From NCBI GenBank assembly GCA_026399025.1, contig JAPLRU010000117.1:1-64000 (forward strand): a stretch of 64,000 nucleotides of DNA, read 5' to 3'. The number at the start of each line of letters is the position of its first letter. Position 1 is the stretch's first letter. The position numbers were made by a program, and so were the translations under genes. Of this stretch, positions 50,201 through 58,895 are shown piece after piece. The stretch comes from Methylobacter sp. (GTDB taxonomy: Bacteria; Pseudomonadota; Gammaproteobacteria; Methylococcales; Methylomonadaceae). The notes beneath the pieces were generated by a model, which saw only the letters and a list, made by a program, of their open reading frames with translations, had not been told where the DNA came from and did no database searches.

Positions 50201-50910
50201 CCAACATCTCCATGGCGGCCATTCACGTTTTGATGGGGCTGAAAACGCGGGTGGTACTACCGCCGCCGTTTTTATGCTGCGGGTTTCCGGCCTATGCCAA
50301 CGGACAGGCCGAAATGCATTCGCAAAACGGTTTGCGCGTGACCATCCTGCTCAATCAAATCCGCGATATGTTTACCCATCTGGATTTTGACGGCTGCGTA
50401 CTGACTTGCGGAACCTGCCGCGAAGGCTTGAACGAGATGGAAGCGGCCAAGCTGTTCGGCGGCAGGTTGGTTGATATCACCAAGTACGCACTGGAGCGGG
50501 ACCTGCATCTGGCCGGCACCGGCAGCGAAACTTATCTGTATCACGCCCCTTGCCATGATTCTTTAGACGGCAAAGCGCTGGAGGTGCTTGATGAATTAGG
50601 CGGATTCGGTAACGTTACCACCGTGCCTAATTGTTGCTCCGAGGCGGGAACCTTATCGCTGTCGCGGCCCGACATTTCCGCCGCGATGCTGCATCGCAAA
50701 CGCGAATCGCTGGCCGAAGTGATGCCGGAAAAGGGCCGCGCCACCATTCTGACCAACTGCCCGTCCTGTATGCAGGGCTTGGGCCGGAACAAAAGCATGG
50801 GCGTCGATCCGCAGCATTTGGCCGTGGCATTGGCTGAGAAATTGTCCGGGAAAGCCTGGTTGAAGCGGTTTAAAGTGCAGGCGGCTAAGGCTAAGGCGTT
50901 TAATTTTTGA
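47236..50910 (+). CDS. Large FAD-linked oxidoreductase with Fe-S and CCG domains
   Basis: 1224-residue fusion flavoprotein of the 'DUF3683' FAD/FMN-oxidoreductase type. It has an N-terminal DUF3683-like region (about 1-170), an FAD_binding_4 domain (PRGGGTGLTGGAVP, DPTSAWASSIGGNIAENAGG), and a lactate/glycolate-oxidase-like C-domain (THMHAGDGNVHVNLPV, GVVSGEHGIGVTKL). Two 4Fe-4S sites follow (CVRCGKCKPDC and CTTCHKCAKPCP), then two CCG repeats (PGCGSERMVS…LCCGFPAYANG, CGTCREG, HAPCHDS…CCSEAG). It probably oxidises a 2-hydroxy acid and passes electrons to quinone; the substrate is unknown. Confidence 0.92.
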   Translation: MSPTTLRTEASSTISIPRGYREIPFNYTSADDWQVVSFLLGSEIALILEELRDRRVTGRSARLLMRFFGEILIYRRNPYLFQELVSSADRRKRMFDNAEKHLSIIEQNIGDEARVHKVLVASRQLLKDFRKDVESVPGLRRRMKRELGAVTGVSNVLFDPFTLVSHATDATDWRLYLPVAVIMPDKEEQIAPLLIAIAKMGLKALPRGGGTGLTGGAVPLRPDCVVINTEKLDHIRGLRDMEFKLWDGQTAVAQVLEVEVGVITEKAHQYASSRGLVFATDPTSAWASSIGGNIAENAGGKCAVRWGTCIDNLISWRMAMPGGKRWEVRRTDHQLRKILPEDDVTFEVSDQKSGESIKTIVLKGSEIRKKGLWKDITNKALGGVPGLQKEGTDGLITSAEFILYPKFEATRTICLEFFGQDMEEASRVIVELSKAFPFPDQGEDTLVALEHFDDEYVRAIDYQVKSSRFKTPKAVLLIDIAGHSLEQTQRGIDKIRAILDQYPNSELFEAHDAHEAERYWADRKKFGAIARRTNAFKLNEDVVIPLETLAEFARFIDEVNLQEELYAQMKFLDRAATLFRQPPDEGNTDSFKARSSFAQYLYTTAKNSLPLADEKTLRSLSIINDFRQEFAELARGFPKIIAAVDLAYQEVRDRRIVLATHMHAGDGNVHVNLPVLSNDRDMMERSGEVIDTVMFKVIELGGVVSGEHGIGVTKLKYLEPERIAALSAYRREVDPTGLMNPGKLEDFDVLEHIFTPSFNLLGLEARILRHGQLEELANKIAHCVRCGKCKPDCGVFHPAGSLFYHPRNKNLAIGAIIEALLFDAQREYSTKFELLQWLEDVADHCTTCHKCAKPCPVDIDSADVSVLERRILADWGYKHMPPATKMTLRYLHSESPAFNKVFRFGVLRAGFVGQQLGTLLAKPLQPKKGQSKHYPLQLLSSPMPTVPSLTLRDLLPDCKEDQVLVFEPDQEAERTVFYFPGCGSERMVSNISMAAIHVLMGLKTRVVLPPPFLCCGFPAYANGQAEMHSQNGLRVTILLNQIRDMFTHLDFDGCVLTCGTCREGLNEMEAAKLFGGRLVDITKYALERDLHLAGTGSETYLYHAPCHDSLDGKALEVLDELGGFGNVTTVPNCCSEAGTLSLSRPDISAAMLHRKRESLAEVMPEKGRATILTNCPSCMQGLGRNKSMGVDPQHLAVALAEKLSGKAWLKRFKVQAAKAKAFNF

Positions 50911-51127
50911 TGGGGATTAGGAGATAGGTTGTAGTGGCTCCGCAAACACAATAAAGGTAGGCGAGGCTTTGCTACTTTCATGAGCCGAAATGTTGGGTAT
51001 AACAAAGATCCCGGCATTTCGGCATTCTGTTGGAGGCGATCCAAAAGCTGTCGCTATATCCGAAATATTCAGTAACGTCTCATTAATCACAGGCGATGAT
51101 CTTAGAGCATGTTTTAAAAGCTCATAG

Positions 51128-51460
51128 CTACATTATCCTCAGACAAGACAATTCGGGGTCTTGCTCAAACGCCATGATAACGGCGGCTTTGTTTCTCAAG
51201 AGCAGCTGAATTTGCCGATTTGAGCAGTTGCCGCGCCGAATCCAAATAACCTTTGGCGGCTGCCCATACAGTGCGCTTTTATCGTAGAAATCAGAATCCT
51301 TGCTTGCCAAAATGAAGCCCTGAGCTTTGGCATATTCCCAAACGTCGCTGTCTGGCACGCTACCCAGTCCCACGCGGTCTACATGCGCGGAATCCGGGAA
51401 AACATCAGCCAAAGCGGCAACCAGCTTAGGAGATAGGTTTTCGTCAAATAGCAACCTCAC
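51128..51460 (-). CDS. DUF5615 PIN-like protein (putative toxin)
   Basis: 110 residues starting at a GTG that overlaps the upstream stop by four bases (GTGA). The N-terminus MRLLFDENLSPKLVAAL and ASKDSDFYDKS are marks of the DUF5615 PIN-like family, with acidic residues in place for metal-dependent RNase activity. It pairs with the DUF433 gene just upstream, a common toxin-antitoxin-like pair. Confidence 0.88.
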   Translation of the reverse strand: MRLLFDENLSPKLVAALADVFPDSAHVDRVGLGSVPDSDVWEYAKAQGFILASKDSDFYDKSALYGQPPKVIWIRRGNCSNRQIQLLLRNKAAVIMAFEQDPELSCLRIM

Positions 51461-51687
51461 GAACTAATAACCAGCGAATGTTTTTCACGGTCGGCGGCAT
51501 AGGCAAAACAGGCTCTAATGTCGTCTTGAGTCAGATAATCAAAGTCTTCAAGTATTTCTTGCTCGGTCATGCCTGAAGCAAAGTATTCGAGAATGTCATA
51601 AACGGTAATCCGTAAGCCGCGAATACAAGGCTTGCCGCTACGTTTGCCGGGTTCTATGGTGATGATGCTGTGATAGTCGATAGTCAT
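51457..51687 (-). CDS. DUF433 protein (putative antitoxin)
   Basis: 76 residues from the ATG at 51687 (MTIDYHSIITIEPGKRSGKPCIRGLRITVYDIL). This is a typical DUF433 winged-helix protein, and ASGMTEQEILEDFDYLTQDDIRACFAYAADRE completes it. It probably binds the PIN-like partner and its own promoter. Confidence 0.88.
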   Translation of the reverse strand: MTIDYHSIITIEPGKRSGKPCIRGLRITVYDILEYFASGMTEQEILEDFDYLTQDDIRACFAYAADREKHSLVISS

Positions 51688-51796
51688 GATCTTACTCACT
51701 GGGTAGTGATACCGTGTGCAATTGTACGGGCCCAAAAAAGCCGCGAAGTTCGCAGCTTGTATGGGATGTTGAGACGGGGTGATACGGCTTGAGAGA

Positions 51797-52663
51797 TTAC
51801 TCTATATTTTGCACCTGCTCACGCATCTGCTCAATCAGCACCTTAAGCTCAATAGCTATCCGGGTCATTTCTTTATCGGTCGACTTAGATCCCAAGGTAT
51901 TGGCTTCCCGGTTCAGCTCCTGCATTAAGAAATCCAGCCGTCTGCCGACCGGGTCTTTTTGTTTGAGTACCCGCAACACTTCATTAATATGGGTTTCCAG
52001 CCGATCAAGCTCTTCGCTGACATCTAGTTTTTGCGCCAGCAACACCAATTCCTGCTCCAGACGGTCAAAATCGGGCTGGACGACCAGTTCGGTAATGCGG
52101 TCTTTGAGTTTATTGCGGATTAACAGCAGGACTTCCGGCAGTCGCTTACCCGCTAAGGCGGCAAAACTCAACATTTTTTCGCAGCGATCTTCAATTAAAA
52201 GCTTAAGTTGAGCGCCTTCTCTTTCCCGCGCTTCCAGCAGCTGGAGCAGTGATTGATTAACCAAGGTTGCGATGCTTAAATTAAGTTGCTCTTTGTCGAT
52301 ATCCGGCTCTTGTTGGATACCGGGAAATGCCAGCACATCCAGCGCCGAAAAGGACAAGGGGCCGAGCATTTGCCGTTCTATGCCGGCGGCTGCGGCAAGC
52401 AGTGTCGCTACGGCATCGGTATTAATGGTGAAATTTTGCCCGTTTTTAGCCTGTTTTTTATAGCTCAGTGAGCATTCGACTTTGCCCCGATTGATTTTGG
52501 CGGCGATGGCTGAACGCAAGTCGGCCTCGGCAAAACGCAGACGATCCGGCAACCTCAAGCTAATGTCGCAGTAACGATGATTGACTGAGCGCAACTCGCA
52601 GCTGATGGTTAAGTCGCCTATTTCTGTTTCATTACCGGCAAACGCGGTCATGCTTCTAATCAT
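51797..52663 (-). CDS. yicC: YicC family protein
   Basis: 288 residues, YicC-like N- and C-terminal (DUF1732) domains: MIRSMTAFAGNETEIGDLTISCELRSVNHRYCDISLRLPDRLR and GRRLDFLMQELNREANTLGSKSTD. YicC has been linked to stress and RNA decay (endoribonuclease). AGGTG precedes the ATG. It is divergent from the kinase gene across 46 bases, a common arrangement in Gammaproteobacteria. Confidence 0.95.
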   Translation of the reverse strand: MIRSMTAFAGNETEIGDLTISCELRSVNHRYCDISLRLPDRLRFAEADLRSAIAAKINRGKVECSLSYKKQAKNGQNFTINTDAVATLLAAAAGIERQMLGPLSFSALDVLAFPGIQQEPDIDKEQLNLSIATLVNQSLLQLLEAREREGAQLKLLIEDRCEKMLSFAALAGKRLPEVLLLIRNKLKDRITELVVQPDFDRLEQELVLLAQKLDVSEELDRLETHINEVLRVLKQKDPVGRRLDFLMQELNREANTLGSKSTDKEMTRIAIELKVLIEQMREQVQNIE

Positions 52664-52709
52664 TTTTCACCTATAATGGACGGGCTTATACAGATATATA
52701 ATCAACCCA

Positions 52710-53609
52710 ATGGCTGAATACTACGATCCGCAGACTTACCCGAAAGAGTGGAATTATCTGCAAACAGGCACAATTATAGACCAGTATGTCATTGAGAGGG
52801 AGTTGGCGCACGGCGGCTTCAGTTCGGTTTACCTGGCCAGACAGATAGCGGATCAGATCCAGGTTGCGATTAAAGAGTATTTGCCCCGGAAATTTGCCCA
52901 CCGAACCTGGAACAATGTGGTTGTCGCCAACAGCGAAGAGGCGGCGGCTTTTTTCAAGCGCGGCAGGGTGCTGTTTTTTGAGGAAGCCAAAGTTTTATCG
53001 ACATTAAAGCACCCCAATATTGTCGAGGTGATCGGTTTTTTCAAGGCCAATTCTACCGTTTATATGGTAATGACTTATGACTATGGCCTTACCTTGGATA
53101 AGCTGTTAAACACTAAAACACTGTCTGTTTCCGAAGATTTCTTATTGACCTTATTCAACTCGTTGTTGGCGGGGCTGGGTCATATTCACAGCCAACAATT
53201 CATTCATCTTGACATTAAACCGTCCAACATTTTGGTGCGGCCGGGCAATGACGCGTTATTGCTCGATTTCGGCGCGATTCAGAGCTTCCCCAAATCGCAT
53301 CTGGGCAAGCAAAGTAAGGTGCTGACCAAAGGCTACTCGCCAATAGAACAGCATGATTTAAGCGCTCAACTAGGCCCGTGGACGGACATTTATGCGGTGG
53401 GCGCGAGTATGCGCAATTGTCTGGAGCATAAGATCCCGGTTCCCGCATTGGACAGATTGAAACAGGATACGCTGGTTCCCGCAGTTAAAGCCTTTAAACG
53501 AAAATATCCCGAACATTTGTTAAAAGCCATCGACTGGGCCATGGCGGTGCAGCCGGAAAATCGTCCGCAATCGGTTGCCGAATTGTTAAAGGCGTTGGTC
53601 GGCGCTTGA
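52710..53609 (+). CDS. Serine/threonine protein kinase
   Basis: 299-residue Hanks-type kinase without membrane segments. It has the glycine loop AHGGFSSVYLAR (about 33-44), Lys55 in VAIKEYLP, the catalytic loop HLDIKPSNIL (Asp168), DFG at 186-188 and KGYSPIEQ after it. All catalytic residues are present. In this neighbourhood (yicC … rph) a kinase is often accompanied by a PP2C phosphatase; none is seen here. Its substrate may be encoded by the genes directly downstream, but no evidence beyond position exists. Confidence 0.92.
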   Translation: MAEYYDPQTYPKEWNYLQTGTIIDQYVIERELAHGGFSSVYLARQIADQIQVAIKEYLPRKFAHRTWNNVVVANSEEAAAFFKRGRVLFFEEAKVLSTLKHPNIVEVIGFFKANSTVYMVMTYDYGLTLDKLLNTKTLSVSEDFLLTLFNSLLAGLGHIHSQQFIHLDIKPSNILVRPGNDALLLDFGAIQSFPKSHLGKQSKVLTKGYSPIEQHDLSAQLGPWTDIYAVGASMRNCLEHKIPVPALDRLKQDTLVPAVKAFKRKYPEHLLKAIDWAMAVQPENRPQSVAELLKALVGA

Positions 53610-53870
53610 TTAATCGAAAATCAGGATTTTTCTGTAGTCTACCTCAGCCTACAAGAAAATGGCCAAATAGCCATCGGGGTTAAAGTGTCGGCCGAGCAAA
53701 CGCGTGAACCGGTGCAAAATATAAGGTAACATGGAAATAGACCATAGAAATCGGACAGATAAAATGCCCCGCTTGGAAAAAATCTTAGTGGAAACCGGAT
53801 TCAAGGCTTCCCTGTTTTCAGCGGATTATCTTTAATGGTGAGTCACCTTACAACTTTAAGGAAAAAATTA

Positions 53871-55154
53871 ATGAGTAACACCCTAAAAAAAGCGTCGACA
53901 TTGAAAGAAGCTTACTTTTCATTTGACCCTGTGCGTGATCTAAACACCAAAGAAGAATTGGAAACACTGTATGTTGATCGGAATAGCCATGTCCGCGAAC
54001 AAATCATGTTGTCTTTAGACAGTGACTTGGAACTGGAAAGGCCGGTGCATTTGTTATTTACCGGACACCGGGGCAGCGGTAAATCGACGGAAATCAATAA
54101 ACTATGTGTTGAGCTCGACGATAAATTTTTTATCGTCAAAGTTTCATTCAGTAATCGGCCTGACGTGGATTATGTCGATATGTTATTAAAAGCGGCAATG
54201 ACCTTGTTTAAGACTGCCACCGATGAAGACGTGATTAAAAAAGCCCCCGCGCAAATCGTGCAAGGATTTTGGCAAGACCTTAATCAGTTCATTGAAAACA
54301 AACTGTTCGGCGGCATGATTATCAGCAAGGATTTAAATGCGACAGCCTCTTTGAGCGCTAAAGTGAATTTGTGGGCTGTTGAGTTCGAAGGTAAATTTGA
54401 ATCGGAACCCGCTTCGCGTCAAGAATTTAAAGACAAAGGCGAAAAATTACTCGCGGAAATAATCGACAAGATTAATATGCTGTCTGAGCGGATACGGAAA
54501 AGTTACAACCGCCCGGTATTATTTATTTTTGAGGATGCCGACAAAATCGACCTGAAAAATGCCAAAGAGATCTTTTATCAACACTGCAACACCTTGGTTA
54601 ATATCCGCGCATCGGCGATTTATGTGATCGATATTAGCTTGCGCTACAACCCCGATTTTAATGCGACCAAAGCCAGTTTCTCGGAATTCCTGTGTTTGCC
54701 CAATATCAAATTATTAACCAAAGACAGCCAGCCCGTTCAGGCAAACAGGGACTTATTGGAAAAAATCATTGATTGCCGGGCGGAACCGCAGTTGTTTGCC
54801 GATGATGCCAAGGAATTGTTGATTGACGCCAGCGGCGGTTTAATCCGTACCTTAATCGGTTTGATACAAAGCGCGGCTTCCAGAGCCATTATCGAAAAAA
54901 GCGACAAAATTAATAAAGAGCAGGTTGAGCATGCGATCAACCGGCAAAAAGGCGACTTTATCGCGATGTTGGAAAGCAAGGATTACCCGCTGCTATCCAA
55001 TCTACACAAGGATAAACAACTCACCAGCGATAACGACACCCAAACCTTATTGCAATCCCTAGCCTTATTGGAATATGACAACGGCGAATTATGGTGCGAT
55101 GTGCATCCTATTATTCTGCCTGAAGTGAAAAAACGCGTTTTGCCGGTTTCATAA
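53871..55154 (+). CDS. P-loop ATPase of an ATPase-TPR module
   Basis: 427 residues from the ATG at 53871 (MSNTLKKAST), preceded by AAGGA; an ATG at 53835 lacks one. Walker A GHRGSGKST (about 65-73) and Walker B-like VLFIFEDADKID; the C-terminal part has SGGLIRTLIGLIQSAASRAI, like ORC/AAA+ and STAND ATPases. No specific family is recognised. The next gene starts six bases after its stop, so both act together. It may be a sensor ATPase of an immunity or regulatory module. Confidence 0.85.
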   Translation: MSNTLKKASTLKEAYFSFDPVRDLNTKEELETLYVDRNSHVREQIMLSLDSDLELERPVHLLFTGHRGSGKSTEINKLCVELDDKFFIVKVSFSNRPDVDYVDMLLKAAMTLFKTATDEDVIKKAPAQIVQGFWQDLNQFIENKLFGGMIISKDLNATASLSAKVNLWAVEFEGKFESEPASRQEFKDKGEKLLAEIIDKINMLSERIRKSYNRPVLFIFEDADKIDLKNAKEIFYQHCNTLVNIRASAIYVIDISLRYNPDFNATKASFSEFLCLPNIKLLTKDSQPVQANRDLLEKIIDCRAEPQLFADDAKELLIDASGGLIRTLIGLIQSAASRAIIEKSDKINKEQVEHAINRQKGDFIAMLESKDYPLLSNLHKDKQLTSDNDTQTLLQSLALLEYDNGELWCDVHPIILPEVKKRVLPVS

Positions 55155-55160
55155 TGCCTT

Positions 55161-56696
55161 ATGACCGTTTTCCCGGAAGAAATCGAAAAAGAATACCAAG
55201 AAATGGCGTTTGCCGTGGAACATGCACAACGCGGCTGTTGGCTGTTTGCGGTTTATAATCAAGCCACCGCTAGAGAACAAATCATTGAGCGATTGCAAAC
55301 CGAAACAAAGCTGCCGATTTTTGCTTGGCAATATGATGAGAGCAAGCCTTATCCTGTCGATTATTTACACGACTTAACCGGACAGCAACAACAGCAACGT
55401 GCTGTGGTGATGTTTATCAATACCGCCGATGGCGGCGAAAAAATCATTAAGTCCCTGGATTTTAACCGCGAAAAATTTGCCAGGTATCCGCATAGCTTGA
55501 TTTTTTGGGTGACGGAACGTGAACGCGGCGAAATAGCCAGACAAGCGGGGCATTTTTGGGCGCAACGTCGGGGAACTTTTGATTTTTCAGCCTTAGTATT
55601 AGCCGCGACTACACAAAATAATTCATACGGTAGCGGTAACTGGCTTAATAATTTATTGAATATTGGTAATTACCAGGAAGCCTTGCGGCAACTGGATTTC
55701 TATCGGCAAATATTCAGCGAATACCCACCGGTAGAGCAAGCCTCACCAAACATTCAGCGGCTTATTGCCGAAACGGCCGATAAAATCAGTTACTTATTGT
55801 ATTACCTGGGGCGTTATTCCGAAGCTGTCGATTATTGTCGGCAAGCTTTGAGTCTTTATCGATCATTGTCAGGTGAAAACGATTACTCGGTTCTTGCGGC
55901 CTGCAATAATCTTGCGTTGCTGTATCTTCGCAGTGGACTTTATGCTGAGGCGGAGCCGCTCCTGCAAAAAACCTTGTCGATTTTAGAGCGACGCTCCGAC
56001 TATGTTTCTGCAATGGCGACAGTATTAAACAATTTGGCTGAGCTTTATAGAGCACAAGGCAAGTACCCAAAAGCCGAACCCCTGTACCAAAAAAGTTTGG
56101 CGATAAGGGAGCAAGCATTAGGTAAAAACCATCCTGACGTCGCCGCCAGCTTAAACAATTTAGCGGGGCTTTATTATGTCCAAGGCAATTATGCAAAAGC
56201 CGAACCCTTATACCGTAAAAGCTTGACGATTAGGGAACAAGTGTTAGGGCAAGACCATCCCGAAGTTGCCAGCAGCTTAAACAATTTAGCGTTGCTTTAT
56301 GGTGCGCAAGGCAAGTACGCACAAGCAGAACCCTTGTACCAAAAAAGTTTAGCTATTTGGGAAAAATCATTAGGCGCAGAACACACCGAAGTTGCCAGCA
56401 GCTTAAACAATTTAGCGTTACTTTATGGTGCGCAAGGCAAGTACGCAAAAGCCGAGTCTTTGTGCCAAAAAAGTTTAGCTATTAAGGAAAAAGCATTAGG
56501 CGCAGACCACCCTAAAGTTGCTACCAGCTTAAATAATTTGGCAGCGCTTTATTCTGTCCAAGATAAATACGCACAAGCCGAACCCCTGTATCAAAGAAGC
56601 CTAGCTATTTTGGAAAAGACATTAGGCGCGAACCACCCGGACACAAAACAAGGCAAAGCGAATTATGAGCAACTACTGGCAAAAAAAGCCATGTAA
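55161..56696 (+). CDS. TPR protein with STAND-like N-terminal region
   Basis: 511 residues. The N-terminal part (1-165) lacks a visible P-loop, but DFNREKFARYPHSLIFWVTERERGEIARQAGHFWAQRRGTFDF matches a pattern found in STAND-type NTPases just after Walker B. A middle helical region (about 170-285) has irregular TPRs. Five 42-residue kinesin-light-chain-type TPR units (286-495) follow, each like ASSLNNLALLYGAQGKYA-QAEPLYQKSLAI-EK-LG-H-V. It forms a tight operon with the ATPase, a layout like split innate-immune sensors (ATPase separate from the repeat sensor). Function is inferred only. Confidence 0.85.
   Translation: MTVFPEEIEKEYQEMAFAVEHAQRGCWLFAVYNQATAREQIIERLQTETKLPIFAWQYDESKPYPVDYLHDLTGQQQQQRAVVMFINTADGGEKIIKSLDFNREKFARYPHSLIFWVTERERGEIARQAGHFWAQRRGTFDFSALVLAATTQNNSYGSGNWLNNLLNIGNYQEALRQLDFYRQIFSEYPPVEQASPNIQRLIAETADKISYLLYYLGRYSEAVDYCRQALSLYRSLSGENDYSVLAACNNLALLYLRSGLYAEAEPLLQKTLSILERRSDYVSAMATVLNNLAELYRAQGKYPKAEPLYQKSLAIREQALGKNHPDVAASLNNLAGLYYVQGNYAKAEPLYRKSLTIREQVLGQDHPEVASSLNNLALLYGAQGKYAQAEPLYQKSLAIWEKSLGAEHTEVASSLNNLALLYGAQGKYAKAESLCQKSLAIKEKALGADHPKVATSLNNLAALYSVQDKYAQAEPLYQRSLAILEKTLGANHPDTKQGKANYEQLLAKKAM
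56016..56645 (+). repeat. Five 126-bp TPR-coding repeats
   Basis: Five units of 126 bases, each coding a 42-residue TPR. Units 3 and 4 are nearly identical at DNA level (AGCAGCTTAAACAATTTAGC and following), suggesting recent duplication or conversion. Confidence 0.85.
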
Positions 56697-56832
56697 GACA
56701 CATGTTGCGATACAGTCAATTAACATCCCCCGCGTTTCATTCTCTTCGATAGTGCCGAATAGTAGCAATTGAACCGCCGGACAACGAGCCGTTCAGGTAT
56801 ACTGTGCGGTTTTTCATTTTAGCGGAACAACT

Positions 56833-57555
56833 ATGAGACCAAGCGGACGTAACCCGGATCAACTAAGAGACATCAAATTTACCTGCGGTTTTACCAAACA
56901 TGCAGAGGGCTCTGTTCTGGTTGAATTCGGCGATACCCGAGTGCTGTGTACCGCCAGTGTCGACCGGAGTGTCCCGCGCTTTCTTAAAGGCAAGGGCGAA
57001 GGCTGGATTACCGCCGAATACGGCATGTTGCCGCGTTCGACCCATACCCGGATGGGACGCGAAGCCAGTAACGGCAAACAGGGCGGACGAACCCTTGAAA
57101 TTCAGCGTTTGATTGGCCGTTCGCTACGCGCGGCGGTTGATTTAAAAGCCTTGGGCGAGCATACCATCACCATCGATTGCGATGTGTTGCAGGCGGATGG
57201 CGGAACCCGTACCGCGTCGATTACCGGCGGCTTTGTCGCGCTGTCGCTGGCCGTGCAAAAAATGCTCAAACGCAAGCAAATCAAGACTAATCCGCTGCAC
57301 GGACAGATTGCTTCGGTTTCTGTCGGTATTTATAACGGTGTGCCGGTGCTGGATCTGGATTATGCCGAAGATAGCAACGCCGAAACCGATATGAATGTGG
57401 TGATGAACGATGCCGCGGCGTTTATTGAGGTGCAAGGTACGGCCGAGGGGCATGCGTTCAGGAAAGATGAGATGGACGCGATGCTGGAACTGGCCAGTTC
57501 AGGCATTAAAGACTTATTGGAAAAACAACGGCTGGCAATAGAAGAGCATAAATGA
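56833..57555 (+). CDS. rph: Ribonuclease PH
   Basis: 240 residues; phosphate-dependent 3' trimming of t[46 protein letters not shown] at the start, [19 protein letters not shown] and [19 protein letters not shown] follow. Length and motifs are full. Its stop overlaps the rdgB start by four bases. Confidence 0.98.
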   Translation: MRPSGRNPDQLRDIKFTCGFTKHAEGSVLVEFGDTRVLCTASVDRSVPRFLKGKGEGWITAEYGMLPRSTHTRMGREASNGKQGGRTLEIQRLIGRSLRAAVDLKALGEHTITIDCDVLQADGGTRTASITGGFVALSLAVQKMLKRKQIKTNPLHGQIASVSVGIYNGVPVLDLDYAEDSNAETDMNVVMNDAAAFIEVQGTAEGHAFRKDEMDAMLELASSGIKDLLEKQRLAIEEHK

Positions 57556-58163
57556 GTTTTGCAACATATCAACAAGTTGTCCTGGCCAGCGGCAATCCCG
57601 GTAAGATCAGGGAAATTCAGGCAATACTGGCCGACCATCCCATCGTTCCGCAGTCCGCGTTTAATGTTGCCGACGCTGAAGAAACCGGTACGACGTTTGT
57701 GGAAAACGCGATTTTAAAAGCCCGGAATGCGGCATTGCATTGCAAATTGCCGGCGATAGCTGACGACTCTGGACTGGTTGTGGATGCGTTGAACGGCGCG
57801 CCGGGCGTGATTTCCGCCCGCTATGCCGGAGTCGGCGCCGGCGACCGGGATAATCTGGACAAGTTGTTGCGGGAGCTTGAAGGCGTTCCGGATGAACTGC
57901 GCACGGCCCGGTTTATCTGTGTGATGGTGTTTATGGAACACGCGAACGATCCTTGTCCGGTTATCGCTCAAGGCGTTTGGGAAGGCAGGATTTTGGATCA
58001 TGCCGTCGGGGAAAACGGTTTCGGTTATGACCCGGTATTTTGGGTGCCGGAGCAGGGTTGCGCCTCGGCGCAATTACCGGCTGCGCTTAAAAATGCGTTG
58101 AGTCACCGCGGACAAGCGTTAAAGCGTCTGAGCGCATTAATTAAGGCCAGAAAAAACGGCTGA
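57552..58163 (+). CDS. rdgB: XTP/dITP diphosphatase (RdgB/HAM1)
   Basis: 203 residues; removes non-canonical purine nucleotides. [68 protein letters not shown] and [11 protein letters not shown] are family marks. It is translationally coupled to rph (ATGA). Confidence 0.98.
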   Translation: MSFATYQQVVLASGNPGKIREIQAILADHPIVPQSAFNVADAEETGTTFVENAILKARNAALHCKLPAIADDSGLVVDALNGAPGVISARYAGVGAGDRDNLDKLLRELEGVPDELRTARFICVMVFMEHANDPCPVIAQGVWEGRILDHAVGENGFGYDPVFWVPEQGCASAQLPAALKNALSHRGQALKRLSALIKARKNG

Positions 58164-58287
58164 TGTTCGGCAAAAAATAAAGCCGGCTGCACCGGTTTAC
58201 ATAGTCGTCTACTTGGGATTTAGCGGAAATTAGCCGTCTTAAAATTTTCGGACGAGGTCATTTGCCCGACTGGCGTATTTCTCGGCA

Positions 58288-58863
58288 TCAAACCGTTACC
58301 ATAAACGACCAGTCTATGCTCAGCTCCGGGAACCGTTGCACGACGGTAGGCTCATCCATGCCGAAGACGCCGGGCTGTCCGTAGCGTCCCTGCGCATCCA
58401 GTGTATAAATCAAGGTCCAGCGATCTTCCGGATGGATAATCCAATATTCCTGCACACCATGCCGCTGGTAAAGGCCGCGTTTGGTGTTCATGTCTTTGAG
58501 CGCGGTGGAAGGTGAAAGCACCTCAATAATCCAATCTGGTGCGCCGCGGCACCCTTGTTTGTCCAATTTGGACGGGTCGCAAATGACGCTCAGATCGGGC
58601 TGCACTACCGTTTCCACTTTCGCATCGGCTTCATCTTGGCGCGGTAAGCGCACGTCGAAGGGGGCGACATAAACTTCACAAGGCTTGCCTTGCAAGTAGT
58701 TACCGACTTGCCTGCTCAATTCGGACACTATTTTCTGATGCAAGCGTTGCGGAGCGGTCATCGCATACGGCACACCGTCAATCAGCTCCCAGCGCTCATC
58801 TTCAGGCCATTGGGCATAATCGGCATAAGTGTATTTTTGTTGCAATTGTTCTGCGGTATTCAT
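58288..58863 (-). CDS. Uma2 family endonuclease (copy 1)
   Basis: 191 residues from the ATG at 58863 (MNTAEQLQQKYTYADYAQWPEDERWEL), supported by GGAG. Uma2 (DUF820) proteins have a PD-(D/E)XK fold; here PDLSVICDPSKLDKQGCRGAPDWIIEVLSP and TALKDMNTKRGLYQRHGVQEYWII give the D…E-x-(K) region. The frame to 58899 is only a run-through. It is a tandem copy of the next gene, differing mostly at scattered positions. Confidence 0.92.
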   Translation of the reverse strand: MNTAEQLQQKYTYADYAQWPEDERWELIDGVPYAMTAPQRLHQKIVSELSRQVGNYLQGKPCEVYVAPFDVRLPRQDEADAKVETVVQPDLSVICDPSKLDKQGCRGAPDWIIEVLSPSTALKDMNTKRGLYQRHGVQEYWIIHPEDRWTLIYTLDAQGRYGQPGVFGMDEPTVVQRFPELSIDWSFMVTV

Positions 58864-58895
58864 CGTTTTGTCTCCAAAGTGAGAAATTTTAAGCA

